A stretch of 36,266 nucleotides of DNA from Heteroruminococcus sp964369885 (GTDB lineage: Bacteria > Bacillota > Clostridia > Oscillospirales > Ruminococcaceae). The position numbers were made by a program, and so were the translations under genes. Below, in pieces: positions 16,497 through 24,436 of the stretch (its first letter is position 1; each line of letters starts with the position of its first letter). The notes below the pieces were generated by a model. It saw only the letters and a list, made by a program, of their open reading frames with translations. It had not been told where the DNA came from and did no database searches. Location: contig CAYJGQ010000009.1 in assembly GCA_964369885.1 (NCBI GenBank), positions 1 to 36,266 of the forward strand, read 5' to 3'.

Positions 16497-18167
16497 TTAT
16501 TTAGATGCCTTGGCACTTTCAAGGCAGGCGTTTAGACGGGATTTTGTTACCTCTATACCAAGTATGCCCAAAATTGTGTGTAGATCAGGGCTGTTTTTGC
16601 CCCCGGTTATGGCCACACGCACTATTGCACAGGCATCGGCAATCGAGCCTTTGTAGCCCTCGGGGTTTTTCTTGTATTCCTTCATGTTTATGCAGTAGCC
16701 CAACTTCTCGGCCACCTCGCCCACCTGCCCAAACCAACCCGAAGAATCAAGTGTAGGGTCATACACAGGGATGTAGGCCGAGAGGAATTCCTGCGCCATA
16801 TTGGCTGTCAGTTTTTCGTCCCAGGCATATTGCTCGGGCAAAAAGTCCTTGTTGTAAAGATAGGCATACTGCTCAAGCAGGTCGTTCCACTTGCCTATGT
16901 CCTTGCGCACCTTTTTACCCGAGTATTTCCAAAGACCTATGGTGGCAAAGAAGTCCTCGGGGTTTTGTGCAATGAAGGAAGACAGTGAGGGGCAATAGCG
17001 CTCGGCCCAGGTTTTTATAAGCTCAAGGCAGTCCTCACTGCTTAGGGTTGCCACACAGTTTTTGCTTACATCGTTTAGCTTGTCCATGTCAAACAATGCA
17101 CCCGATGACGGCATTTTTTCAAGCAGTAGTTTGTAGTCGGCGGTGTCCGACTCGGGGTTTGCAATGCGCCACTCCTCATAGCTTGAGTTGGCTATGGTCA
17201 TTAGGTATTCCAGCACCGAGGCGGCAGGGTAGCCCTCACCGTGATAATAGCCCACAGCGGCCTCGGGGTCCTTGCGCTTACTTAGCTTGCGCTTGGAGCT
17301 TCCGTCAAGCTTCATTATGGGGGCTATATGCACAAACTGTGGCAGGGGGAAACCTGCGGCGGCAAAAAGCTCGTGGTGTATGGGGTAGGAGGAAAGCCAC
17401 TCGTCGCCGCGGATTACATGTGTGGTACCCATCAGGGTGTCGTCCACCACATGTGCAAAATGGTAGGTGGGTATGCCGTCGGACTTTAGCAGTACCACGT
17501 CCATTATGTTTTCGGGGAAGGTTATATCTCCCCGCACAAGGTCTTTGCAGACTATGCGGTTATCCTCATGGCCGCCCGAGCGCAGGCGGACTACAAATTC
17601 CTCGCCGGCTGCAATGCGTCGCTCCACCTCGTCAAGGGGAAGCTCACGACAACGGGTATATTTGCCGTAGTAGCCGATGTTTGGCTCGGCGGCCGCTTCC
17701 TGCTGGGCACGCAGAGCCTCAAGGTGCTGGGCGGTGCAAAAACATGGGTAGGCAAGTCCACGAGCCATCATATCCTTGGCCACGGTGCGGTAAAGCTCAC
17801 GGCGTAGGCTCTGCTTGTAGGGGCCGTACTGACCCTGTTCGCCCTGCTCGCTCAAAGGACCCTCGTCAAAGTGTATGTCAAAGTCGGACAGCGCCGAGAT
17901 AATCTCCCCAACGCCACCCTCAACCTCACGTTTTTTGTCGGTGTCTTCTATGCGCAAAAAGAATACGCCGCCGCTTTGGGTGGAAAGCCTGCGGGAGATT
18001 AGGGCCGCATATAGTCCGCCAATATGCATAAACCCGGTGGGGCTTGGGGCAAAGCGGGTTACATATGCTCCCTGAGGTAGCGAGCGTTTGGGGTAGGCGG
18101 CGTGAAGGTCGTCCGGGGTTTTGCTAAGGTCGGGAAAAACAATGTTGGCAAGTGCTTTGTAGTCCAT
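16497..18167 (-). CDS. gltX: Glutamate-tRNA ligase
   Basis: The 556-residue class I synthetase charges tRNA-Glu. The Arg-Phe-Ala-Pro-Ser-Pro-Thr-Gly-Phe-Met-His-Ile-Gly-Gly segment (38-51) is the GluRS HIGH motif, Lys-Leu-Ser-Lys-Arg is the KMSKS motif, and Cys-Phe-Cys marks the zinc site. The length is above the ~480 usual in Firmicutes, mainly through the first ~30 residues before the catalytic core and extra length in the C-terminal anticodon-binding part. Whether it is discriminating, or also mischarges tRNA-Gln for GatCAB, cannot be told here. The ribosome binding site is AAAAGGAAG. A promoter lies about 70 nt upstream. Confidence 0.95.
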   Translation of the reverse strand: MDYKALANIVFPDLSKTPDDLHAAYPKRSLPQGAYVTRFAPSPTGFMHIGGLYAALISRRLSTQSGGVFFLRIEDTDKKREVEGGVGEIISALSDFDIHFDEGPLSEQGEQGQYGPYKQSLRRELYRTVAKDMMARGLAYPCFCTAQHLEALRAQQEAAAEPNIGYYGKYTRCRELPLDEVERRIAAGEEFVVRLRSGGHEDNRIVCKDLVRGDITFPENIMDVVLLKSDGIPTYHFAHVVDDTLMGTTHVIRGDEWLSSYPIHHELFAAAGFPLPQFVHIAPIMKLDGSSKRKLSKRKDPEAAVGYYHGEGYPAASVLEYLMTIANSSYEEWRIANPESDTADYKLLLEKMPSSGALFDMDKLNDVSKNCVATLSSEDCLELIKTWAERYCPSLSSFIAQNPEDFFATIGLWKYSGKKVRKDIGKWNDLLEQYAYLYNKDFLPEQYAWDEKLTANMAQEFLSAYIPVYDPTLDSSGWFGQVGEVAEKLGYCINMKEYKKNPEGYKGSIADACAIVRVAITGGKNSPDLHTILGILGIEVTKSRLNACLESAKASK

Positions 18168-18228
18168 GTATGTGTTACTTCCTTTTCTGAATATTTTGGT
18201 CCGCCAATTGCGGTTTTAAGCTGTGAAT

Positions 18229-18258
18229 ATTGTAGCATAACACCGGGTCAATTGTAAA
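18229..18258 (-). promoter_or_regulatory. Sigma-A promoter of gltX
   Basis: TTTACA, 18 nt, TACAAT on the minus strand. The predicted start is about 55 nt upstream of the gltX start codon. Confidence 0.6.
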
Positions 18259-18307
18259 TGAAAGAAAGGGGAAGTTTGTAAATAATGCGTAGGGAGGTAT
18301 ATAAATA

Positions 18308-18577
18308 GGGGGCATACCCCCAAGACCGTGGAGCCTTGCCCCACACCCCACAAACTTTCTTAAAAAAGTTTGACCCAAAACTTTATGCCCCAAGGTCTGT
18401 GGCCTTGGGGCGATACTTTTGCAGTCTTGCTGTTTTTCACTTTGCAAAAGGGTGTGGCTGCCGCAGGCACGCGCCAAGGGCAGTCGCCCCTGTCTGGGGC
18501 AGTGACCCCGCTACTATGGGCAAGGTCTGCGCCCCACCGTTACGCCCCACAGGGGGGGCATAAGCCCTTGACCGTGG
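18308..18577. repeat. Degenerate intergenic repeat, family 1, copy B, with flanking direct repeats
   Basis: The core (18387-18546) aligns with copy A at 19-201. Imperfect direct repeats of about 24 nt (GGGGGCATA ... GACCGTGGA) sit at 18308-18332 and 18554-18577, at the two ends. A palindrome AAACTTTCTTAAAAAAGTTT lies in the left part. No open frame is convincing. It fills the space between the gltX promoter and the next gene. Confidence 0.6.
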
Positions 18578-18581
18578 ACTA

Positions 18582-18965
18582 TCACTGCCCATCATCTTTT
18601 TGGGGTTTTATCTCATCAAGATCTGTAAACTCCCCCTTGGTGGCAGAGGAGCTGCAATATGTAGCAAAATCCGACAGCTCCACCCCAAACTCCTTAGCAA
18701 CACCCCTGACAATCCCCTCAAACTGCTCGCCCAGTTGCCGTGCCACCTGTTGTGGGTCGGGCAGAACCTCGGCCTCAAGAGGGGGGAGTTCATCCTGGGA
18801 CGGTTCCTGATCAAACTGCTTATTTTGTGGTGGGGCATCGGCAAACTGTTCGGCGTTTGTGTCGTCTGTGGGGGTAATCCACCTGCCCTTGCCAAGGTAT
18901 TCCCCCACAACATAGCAAACCGTCAACACGGCTGTATAACCGACTATTATCAGTAATAATTCCAT
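18582..18965 (-). CDS. Hypothetical single-pass membrane protein
   Basis: I do not recognise this protein of about 127 residues. It has an N-terminal hydrophobic helix (about residues 2-22), then an acidic, Gln/Pro-rich linker, and a C-terminal amphipathic part. The topology suggests a membrane anchor with a cytoplasmic or external tail. I chose the ATG at 18965, with AAAGGA 12 nt upstream; an in-frame ATG at 18977 sits directly on that site. A well-formed promoter (19023-19051) supports expression. Confidence 0.6.
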   Translation of the reverse strand: MELLLIIVGYTAVLTVCYVVGEYLGKGRWITPTDDTNAEQFADAPPQNKQFDQEPSQDELPPLEAEVLPDPQQVARQLGEQFEGIVRGVAKEFGVELSDFATYCSSSATKGEFTDLDEIKPQKDDGQ

Positions 18966-19022
18966 AGTTGTGACCATTCCTTTCTGCGGCGAGCACAAAA
19001 CAGACCTTAAAATAATTGTCGT

Positions 19023-19051
19023 ATTCTATGCCGTGTTTTTTGTTATCACAA
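19023..19051 (-). promoter_or_regulatory. Sigma-A promoter for the hypothetical membrane protein
   Basis: TTGTGA, 17 nt, TAGAAT on the minus strand. The remaining space up to 19194 carries only the inverted repeat at 19082-19098. Confidence 0.6.
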
Positions 19052-19081
19052 AGGGATTAAAAAACGGTTTGCAGGTGTTGT

Positions 19082-19098
19082 GTTTGAATTTTTCAAAC
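19082..19098. other. Perfect inverted repeat, possible operator
   Basis: GTTTGAA-TTT-TTCAAAC lies about 30 nt upstream of the minus-strand promoter and some 160 nt upstream of the SleB-like gene. The AT-rich arms resemble a repressor or activator site. A chance palindrome is possible. Confidence 0.4.
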
Positions 19099-19194
19099 CT
19101 ATCCCTCCGCTTTTTTATAGGTGATCTCAATTTTATTGTATGTATTTTTTGTACTTAGGGTTACTTTTAAGCGCCATTAAAAACAGTCAAATGG

Positions 19195-19223
19195 GAATAT
19201 AGCAGGTGTTTTGGGAGAAAATG
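19195..19223 (+). promoter_or_regulatory. Possible forespore (sigma-F type) promoter of the SleB-like gene
   Basis: GGAGAAAATG fits the sigma-F -10 pattern GGNNANAHTR. GAATA lies 14 nt upstream, slightly close and one base from GYATA. No sigma-A promoter was seen. This is weak evidence on its own. Confidence 0.25.
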
Positions 19224-19256
19224 AAAGAAGTATATTAAAGGTGGAGGTTATAATAT

Positions 19257-19991
19257 ATGTCACATGCTATAAAGGTTTTATTGCGGGTTTTGGTGGTGGG
19301 TGCGCTTAATTTGGTTATAATTGCCTGCCTTATGATGATAGGACAAGTTAACACCAATACATGGTCACAGCAGGAGCAGGTGGCGGTGGTGGCCTCCTCA
19401 CTGCGCAAGGGAAGCACGGGGGATTCGGTCAAGGAGATGCAACAAAAGTTAAAGAATTGGGGTTATTATTCGGGTGCGGTGGATGGCATTTATGGCTCGG
19501 GCACTATGGAGGCCGTAAAGGACTTTCAGCGCAAATCGGGACTGCGTGTCGATGGCATTGCAGGGCCTGTCACCCTGTCATCCATGGGCATATCATCAAA
19601 TAACTTGTCGGCCACCACAAACGGTGTTGGCAGTTACAGTCAGGCCGATATTGATCTTTTGGCACGCATTATCTCGGCCGAGGCAAGGGGCGAGCCCTAC
19701 ACAGGGCAGGTGGCGGTTGGTGCGGTTGTGCTCAATCGTGTAAAGCATCCCTCATTCCCCGACACTGTTTCGGGGGTGATATATCAGCCCAAGGCCTTTA
19801 CAGCGGTGGTGGATGGGCAGTTTGAAAAACCTGTGGAGGAGAGCGCTCAAAGGGCGGCGGCCGATGCCCTTACAGGTTGGGACCCTTCGGGTGGGGCGGT
19901 GTTTTACTTTAACCCCGATAAAACCGATGATGAATTTATGCACTCACGCCCCGTAATAACCATAATAGGGGATCACAATTTTTGTAGTTGA
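19257..19991 (+). CDS. SleB-type cell wall hydrolase (spore cortex-lytic enzyme family)
   Basis: The 244-residue exported protein has an N-terminal hydrophobic helix (about 7-28), a peptidoglycan-binding domain (about 50-108; Asp-Gly-Ile-Tyr-Gly and Val-Asp-Gly-Ile-Ala-Gly-Pro-Val-Thr motifs) and a hydrolase-2 domain (about 128-244). Glu142 in Ser-Ala-Glu-Ala-Arg-Gly-Glu is the expected catalytic acid. Family members are lytic transglycosylases that open muramic-lactam cortex peptidoglycan during germination. SleB and vegetative or sporulation CwlJ/YkvT-like paralogues cannot be told apart here. No ypeB is next to it. GGTGGAGG precedes the ATG. Confidence 0.88.
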   Translation: MSHAIKVLLRVLVVGALNLVIIACLMMIGQVNTNTWSQQEQVAVVASSLRKGSTGDSVKEMQQKLKNWGYYSGAVDGIYGSGTMEAVKDFQRKSGLRVDGIAGPVTLSSMGISSNNLSATTNGVGSYSQADIDLLARIISAEARGEPYTGQVAVGAVVLNRVKHPSFPDTVSGVIYQPKAFTAVVDGQFEKPVEESAQRAAADALTGWDPSGGAVFYFNPDKTDDEFMHSRPVITIIGDHNFCS

Positions 19992-20110
19992 CAAGCTCAT
20001 GCTATGGGCGGTACAATTTAGTTTAGTCAGCACCATGTCATGCCGACACACCTAAGACAGATTTGGCATGGTGCCATCTAAATTATTTTGCCCCAAAGAA
20101 GGTGTGCGCC

Positions 20111-20590
20111 ATGCCAAAGGAAACAAAAACCAATGCCCTGCGCCTTTTGGAGCGGGCAGGTCTACACTACGATACAATCTCATACGACCCTGCGGGAGGT
20201 ATTGATGGTGTTTCGGTGGCAAAACAGGTGGATATGCCGCTAAATATGGCCTACAAAACCCTGCTGACCAAGGGGGCATCGGGTGGGTGCTATGTATTTG
20301 TAATACCGGTGGCGGCCGAGCTCAGCCTTAAAAAAGCGGCCTGTGCGGCCGGAGAAAAGTCGGTTACAATGGCACCACAGGGTGAGCTTTTGGCCCTTAC
20401 CGGCTATGTAAAGGGCGGGTGCTCTCCCGTTGGAATGAAAAAACCTTACCCCACATTTATTCACACAGAGGCGCAAAATCTTAAGATCATGGGGGTAAGT
20501 GCAGGGCGAATAGGCCTTGAACTGCTCATAGCCCCCCACGCACTGGCCAAGATTATATCGGCAAATTTTGTGGACCTGGTGCAGGACTGA
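20111..20590 (+). CDS. ybaK: YbaK/EbsC family aminoacyl-tRNA deacylase (Cys-tRNA(Pro) type)
   Basis: The 159-residue protein is a stand-alone editing enzyme of the YbaK type, which hydrolyses Cys-tRNA(Pro) made in error by ProRS. Visible features are the conserved Lys49 in Tyr-Lys-Thr-Leu-Leu, the Gly-Tyr-Val-x-Gly-Gly-Cys-Ser-Pro segment and Lys-Lys-Pro-Tyr-Pro-Thr-Phe-Ile. I chose ATG at 20111, with AAGGTG just upstream. The longer frame from 20063 adds 16 residues unrelated to the family. Confidence in family is high; substrate is by homology. Confidence 0.92.
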   Translation: MPKETKTNALRLLERAGLHYDTISYDPAGGIDGVSVAKQVDMPLNMAYKTLLTKGASGGCYVFVIPVAAELSLKKAACAAGEKSVTMAPQGELLALTGYVKGGCSPVGMKKPYPTFIHTEAQNLKIMGVSAGRIGLELLIAPHALAKIISANFVDLVQD

Positions 20591-20659
20591 GGAGCCGTGT
20601 ATTTTCATATTTTTTAGGATAAAGCATATAATTTAACATAAGGAAAGGGTGTACTTAAA

Positions 20660-21058
20660 ATGTTGGAAACAAAAAATCAGCCACAGACACAAAACGATGA
20701 AGTTAGTGAAATACTAAAGCGCATGGAAAACATAGCCATATCTCAAGAAAAACACACAAAGCGGCTTTGTTCACTCATGGGGCTTTGCACCTTGGCCTGC
20801 GTGGCAGGACTGGTTGTGCTGGGAGCGCTGTTTTTCCAGATAACCCCACTGCTGGCCCAGCTTAGTGAGGCCGTACATAACCTAAATGCCGCCTCGCAAG
20901 AACTGGCCTCGCTGGACTTGTCGGCCACGGTTGACGGTTTTGATGAAACCCTGCGGGTGGCACAGGACAGCATAAGTGCCATTGATGTAGAGGGGCTAAA
21001 CAGTGCCATAAAGAGCCTGTCCGATGTGGTTACCCCACTGGCTAATATTTTTGGCTAA
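20660..21058 (+). CDS. Hypothetical membrane-anchored helical protein
   Basis: I do not recognise this 132-residue protein. A hydrophilic N-terminus (about 1-38) precedes one membrane helix (about 39-62, Leu/Val/Ala-rich). A helical tail of alternating Leu, Ser, Ala and Asp follows, resembling an amphipathic or coiled-coil anchor. AAGGAAAGGGTG lies before the ATG. Upstream, CATATAAT with CATATT 13 nt before it could be a sigma-E-like or a weak sigma-A promoter. The gene ends 15 nt before a strong shared terminator. Confidence 0.65.
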   Translation: MLETKNQPQTQNDEVSEILKRMENIAISQEKHTKRLCSLMGLCTLACVAGLVVLGALFFQITPLLAQLSEAVHNLNAASQELASLDLSATVDGFDETLRVAQDSISAIDVEGLNSAIKSLSDVVTPLANIFG

Positions 21059-21072
21059 GGCAGAATTAACGC

Positions 21073-21115
21073 AAAAAAGCCGCCCTGTCCACACAATTGT
21101 GGGCAGGGCGGCTTT
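21073..21115. terminator. Convergent terminator between the hypothetical gene and deoD
   Basis: A 15-bp GC-rich stem (GCCGCCCTGTCCACA and its complement, one G-U pair) with a CAAT loop. Six T follow on the minus strand (deoD side) and three on the plus strand. Confidence 0.93.
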
Positions 21116-21129
21116 GTGCAAAGGTTTGA

Positions 21130-21855
21130 TTATTTTTGAAGCTCCAAAGCGGTGTTTAGTGCCACCTCCATCATCTCCTCAAAGGAGGTTTGGCGCAGAT
21201 CGCTTGAAAGGCTCTCGCCCGTGAAGATATGATCCGACACCGTAAAGATGCCAAGCGCCCTACCGCCGGTTTTGGCGGCGGTGCAGTAAAGTGCGGCGGC
21301 CTCCATTTCTATGCAAAGCAGGCCCATGTCGGCCCATAGGCGGGCGGCATTTTGGTTGGCGTTGTAGAAGGTGTCACTGGACAGAACATTGCCCACATGG
21401 TAATTAACCCCTGTGTTTTTACACTGCTGTGTGGCGGTGCACAGTAGGTCGTAGTCGGCAAGTGGGGAAAAACTTCCGGGCAGGCCGTATTGGGTGGCAA
21501 AGGCCGAGTCGGTTGAAACACCCTGTGCAATGACAATGTCACGAACCTTGACATTTTCCTGAAGCGCGCCGCAGGAGCCTATGCGAATTATATTTTTTAC
21601 ACCAAAAAAGGAGAAGAGCTCGTAGCTATATATTCCCATGGAGGGCATACCCATGCCGCTGGCCATTACCGATATTGGGCTGCCCTGCCAATCTCCCGTA
21701 TATCCCTGTATGCCCCGTACGTCGTTTACAAGGCGGGCGTTTTCAAGGTAAGTTTGGGCGATATGGCGTGCGCGCAGAGGGTCGCCCGGCATAAGAACGG
21801 TGGGGGCAAAGTCCTCGGGTGTTGCCTTGATGTGTGGGGTTGGATAGTTTGCCAT
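21130..21855 (-). CDS. deoD: Purine-nucleoside phosphorylase (DeoD type)
   Basis: The 241-residue enzyme cleaves purine ribo- and deoxyribonucleosides with phosphate to base and sugar 1-phosphate. The hexameric DeoD type is recognised from Met-Pro-Gly-Asp-Pro-Leu-Arg-Ala (22-29), Ile-Gly-Ser-Cys-Gly-Ala, Glu-Met-Glu-Ala-Ala (ribose binding) and Thr-Val-Ser-Asp-His with the catalytic Asp. Length is normal. The start has AGAGAGGATG upstream and its own promoter at 21897-21925, so it is a single-gene unit. Confidence 0.96.
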   Translation of the reverse strand: MANYPTPHIKATPEDFAPTVLMPGDPLRARHIAQTYLENARLVNDVRGIQGYTGDWQGSPISVMASGMGMPSMGIYSYELFSFFGVKNIIRIGSCGALQENVKVRDIVIAQGVSTDSAFATQYGLPGSFSPLADYDLLCTATQQCKNTGVNYHVGNVLSSDTFYNANQNAARLWADMGLLCIEMEAAALYCTAAKTGGRALGIFTVSDHIFTGESLSSDLRQTSFEEMMEVALNTALELQK

Positions 21856-21896
21856 ATTTATACATCCTCTCTATTTTGGGTTTTATATTAAGGGAT

Positions 21897-21925
21897 ATTG
21901 TACCATCTTGCGGTGGAGTATACAA
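21897..21925 (-). promoter_or_regulatory. Sigma-A promoter of deoD
   Basis: TTGTAT, 17 nt, TACAAT on the minus strand, about 35 nt upstream of the deoD start codon. The rest of this intergenic region (21926-22156) is AT-rich, and I see no gene or riboswitch in it. Confidence 0.65.
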
Positions 21926-22156
21926 CTGTTTATTTTTACTACACATCTGCCTTTGGAGGGTACATAAGAATAAAGGCCATGTCGCTGTGCTTGTATTAAC
22001 TTGCACCCTGCCCCCATGCTTTATGTAAAACATTAATCAGTATGCAGTTTCATCATATCTTCATCATAATTTTAGTGCACACTATTTGTATACGGGGTGA
22101 TTTGTACCGATGGATTAAATTTCCTGTAAATATACGGTGTTTTTTGCCGAAAAACA

Positions 22157-22185
22157 TTGAAAAATATACCATCATAGGTTAGAAT
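22157..22185 (+). promoter_or_regulatory. Sigma-A promoter of the dCMP deaminase gene
   Basis: TTGAAA, 17 nt, TAGAAT. The predicted transcript starts near 22192. This rules out an upstream in-frame ATG at 22184 as the start of translation. Confidence 0.7.
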
Positions 22186-22216
22186 GATACTAAATATGAG
22201 AAAATGGGGTGGCATT

Positions 22217-22708
22217 ATGGCAAGACGTGACAAGATAAACTATTATCTCGACATCGCCGAGGTGGTGGCCGAGCGTGGCACATGTTTGCGCCGCAACTTT
22301 GGGGCTATCATCGTAAAAAACGATCAAATTATATCCACAGGCTATGTGGGGGCTCCCCGCGGCCGTATAAACTGCTCGGATTTGGGTTACTGCACACGCC
22401 AAAAGCTTAATGTCCCAAGGGGCGAGCGTTATGAGCTATGTCGGTCGGTCCATGCCGAGGCAAATGCAATAATTCACGCCTCCAGAGCAGAAACCCTTGA
22501 CGCCACCCTGTTTTTGGTGGGTATTGAGGGGGATGGCTCGGGCTATGTGGCCAATGCAAACCCCTGTTCCATGTGTAAGCGCATGATAATAAATGCAGGC
22601 ATCTCCACCGTTATTGTGCGGGACAACAAGGATGAATTTAGGGCCATGAAGGTTTATGACGAGTGGGTGTCGCACGATGAGTCGCTCGACGGTACCAAGG
22701 GCTATTAA
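22217..22708 (+). CDS. dCMP/deoxycytidylate deaminase family protein (ComEB-like)
   Basis: The 163-residue zinc deaminase converts dCMP to dUMP for thymidylate synthesis. The zinc site is His79-Ala-Glu81 (with catalytic Glu) and Pro116-Cys117-x2-Cys120. An additional cysteine-containing Asn-Cys-Ser-Asp-Leu-Gly-Tyr-Cys segment is as in ComEB-type dCMP deaminases. I chose ATG at 22217, preceded by GGGGTGG and downstream of the predicted transcription start. It appears to be a single-gene unit. Confidence 0.92.
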   Translation: MARRDKINYYLDIAEVVAERGTCLRRNFGAIIVKNDQIISTGYVGAPRGRINCSDLGYCTRQKLNVPRGERYELCRSVHAEANAIIHASRAETLDATLFLVGIEGDGSGYVANANPCSMCKRMIINAGISTVIVRDNKDEFRAMKVYDEWVSHDESLDGTKGY

Positions 22709-22838
22709 TTGCGCCAAATCCCCCTTGGGGCTTATACATATACACATCATGCCGTGACGGTTTTACAAAGCATACAACCACCGACATTAAATGAAGAAGG
22801 TTGACATCCGGGAACAATTAAACAGGAAGGTAGATTAC

Positions 22839-23891
22839 ATGAAAAAAATCAGCCCACTATTTAGAATGATCATCTTGGTACTTGTGTTATCCCTTGGTCT
22901 TACAATGTCGGTTTCGGCCGTAACGGCCAGCAATGTGGTAAATGGTATTATTCCACTTGAAAACCTTTTGGAGGAGGCCGAAGATTTTGACAGCCTTCCA
23001 CCTGAGTTTTTAAGGGACATAAGCCAATACGACGCCTTGAGTGTGGACAGCCTAACACGCTTTGCCGAGGAGCACGAGGTAACGGCCGGGTATTTGCAGC
23101 GTTTTGTGGACGATTACTTTGTATTTAAGCAGGGTGATACATATCAGCATATACCTGTAAACCAAAACCTTGCCAAAAACGACTACGACTTTAACAACCT
23201 TGTGAGCTATGGCGATGTTAAGGATTATGTAGTGGATGGGCAGTCCATGACCATAAAGGGCATAGACGTGTCACAGTTTCAGGGCATAATTGACTGGAAC
23301 CGCGTGGCAAACGACGGTGTTGAGTTTGCCTTTATCCGCCTTGGGTACAGGGGATATCAAAGTGGCAAGCTTAATATGGACAAGTATTTTTACCGCAACC
23401 TTGAGGGTGCAAAGGCGGCCGGAATTGATGTGGGTGTGTATTTTTACTCCCAGGCCAAAAATTACAGTGAGGGCATAGCCGAGGCACAGTATGTGCTACG
23501 CGCACTTGAGGGCTACGAACTTGACTACCCCGTGGCCTTTGACATTGAGGGTCCCCCAGCTTCCAGCGCACGCACCTACTACACCTCAAATCAGCAGTTT
23601 ACCGATGCGGCCATAGGCTTTTGCGACACCATTGCCGCAGGTGGGTATGACCCCATGGTTTACTCCTACGCAAAATTTATAGCCGAAAACCTCTACCTTG
23701 ATCAGCTTACAGCCTACCCCATGTGGATGGCCATGTACTACAACGAACCCTTTTATCCCTACGAAATGGACATATGGCAGTACTCCTGCACAGGTAGGGT
23801 TGACGGAATTTCGGGAGATGTTGATCTAAACATGCAGTTTGTTCTGCCCGAGCCAACCGAGCAAACCGCAGAACAGCAGGCCGCACAATAA
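22839..23891 (+). CDS. Secreted GH25 lysozyme (1,4-beta-N-acetylmuramidase)
   Basis: The protein has about 350 residues. Its signal peptide (about 1-28) has a Leu/Val-rich core and ends near Val-Ser-Ala. A helical N-terminal region without a known domain (about 30-135) precedes the GH25 barrel. The catalytic acids are Asp143 in Gly-Ile-Asp-Val-Ser-Gln and Asp235/Glu237 in Phe-Asp-Ile-Glu. The Gln/Glu-rich tail follows Asp-Leu-Asn. I chose ATG at 22839, 9 nt after GGAAGG. The frame extends up to 22791, but that start has no ribosome binding site and would bury the signal peptide. It cleaves peptidoglycan glycan strands. Cell-wall turnover is the likely role, since there is no phage context. 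Confidence 0.9.
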   Translation: MKKISPLFRMIILVLVLSLGLTMSVSAVTASNVVNGIIPLENLLEEAEDFDSLPPEFLRDISQYDALSVDSLTRFAEEHEVTAGYLQRFVDDYFVFKQGDTYQHIPVNQNLAKNDYDFNNLVSYGDVKDYVVDGQSMTIKGIDVSQFQGIIDWNRVANDGVEFAFIRLGYRGYQSGKLNMDKYFYRNLEGAKAAGIDVGVYFYSQAKNYSEGIAEAQYVLRALEGYELDYPVAFDIEGPPASSARTYYTSNQQFTDAAIGFCDTIAAGGYDPMVYSYAKFIAENLYLDQLTAYPMWMAMYYNEPFYPYEMDIWQYSCTGRVDGISGDVDLNMQFVLPEPTEQTAEQQAAQ

Positions 23892-23934
23892 CGTATAGTC
23901 TTGCAATTTTTGCATTATTTTGTAAAATATTGGT

Positions 23935-23978
23935 AAAATCCACCGTTTGATTATTCAAAACTCGAACGGTGGATTTTT
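23935..23978 (+). terminator. Intrinsic terminator after the GH25 lysozyme gene
   Basis: AAAATCCACCGTT pairs with AACGGTGGATTTT, with further GTTTGA/TCAAAAC pairing inside and a T-run at the end. Confidence 0.88.
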
Positions 23979-24017
23979 GGGTCGAACGAAACTTTGCATA
24001 ATATATGGGTTTTCTTG

Positions 24018-24046
24018 TTGACAACCATACAAACCCGTGTTAGAAT
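24018..24046 (+). promoter_or_regulatory. Sigma-A promoter of the csp gene
   Basis: TTGACA, 17 nt, TAGAAT. Predicted start near 24053, leaving an unusually long leader of about 120 nt before the cold-shock gene. Confidence 0.85.
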
Positions 24047-24076
24047 GATATTCGTATTCTAAATGCGACAATGGTT

Positions 24077-24133
24077 CCTGCACATGCTGTAAATTGTTGT
24101 TCGTTGATGATTTACATTTTGTGCAGGTTTTTT
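24077..24133 (+). promoter_or_regulatory. Terminator-like hairpin in the csp leader (possible attenuator)
   Basis: CCTGCACA pairs with TGTGCAGG and GTAAAT with ATTTAC, and six T follow. It lies between the csp promoter and start codon, so it would stop most transcripts unless refolded, or release a small RNA of about 80 nt. Confidence 0.65.
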
Positions 24134-24173
24134 GATTGGCCTAGAATATAATTTAATTTTGGAGGTTCTACCC

Positions 24174-24386
24174 ATGAACAACGGTACTGTAAAATGGTTT
24201 AACGCAGACAAGGGCTTTGGATTCATTTCCAACGACGAGGGCGGCGAGGATGTATTTGTACATTTCTCGGCTATCATGATTGATGGCTTTAAGACTCTGG
24301 CTGAAGGTCAGAAGGTTACTTTTGACACCGAGCCCGATCCCAAGAACAGCGAAAAGCTTCGCGCTGTAAACGTACGCCCTGCATAA
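24174..24386 (+). CDS. Cold-shock protein (CspA/CspB family)
   Basis: This 70-residue single OB-fold protein binds single-stranded RNA and DNA. RNP1 is Lys-Gly-Phe-Gly-Phe-Ile and RNP2 is Val-Phe-Val-His-Phe, both complete. Length is typical. The ATG at 24174 has TTGGAGG upstream. The reading frame extends 14 codons further up but through non-conserved sequence. The leader holds a terminator-like hairpin, and a strong terminator follows the gene. It is a single-gene unit. Confidence 0.96.
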   Translation: MNNGTVKWFNADKGFGFISNDEGGEDVFVHFSAIMIDGFKTLAEGQKVTFDTEPDPKNSEKLRAVNVRPA

Positions 24387-24404
24387 ATTCAAGCCGTTTA
24401 TAGT

Positions 24405-24436
24405 AAAACCCCTCGACCTTGGTCGAGGGGTTTTTT
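24405..24436 (+). terminator. Intrinsic terminator of the csp gene
   Basis: CCCCTCGACC-TT-GGTCGAGGGG with flanking A4 and T6, a perfect stem. Between here and 24580 I see only a CCCCC/GGGGG hairpin around 24461-24484. Confidence 0.95.

Noticed and set aside
17048..17902. 284-codon plus-strand frame rich in Arg, Pro and Cys
   Set aside because: It is antisense to gltX, with no ribosome binding site and no recognisable domain.
22839..23891. GH25 lysozyme as a sign of prophage
   Set aside because: It has a signal peptide and lies among housekeeping genes, with no holin, tail or integrase gene nearby.
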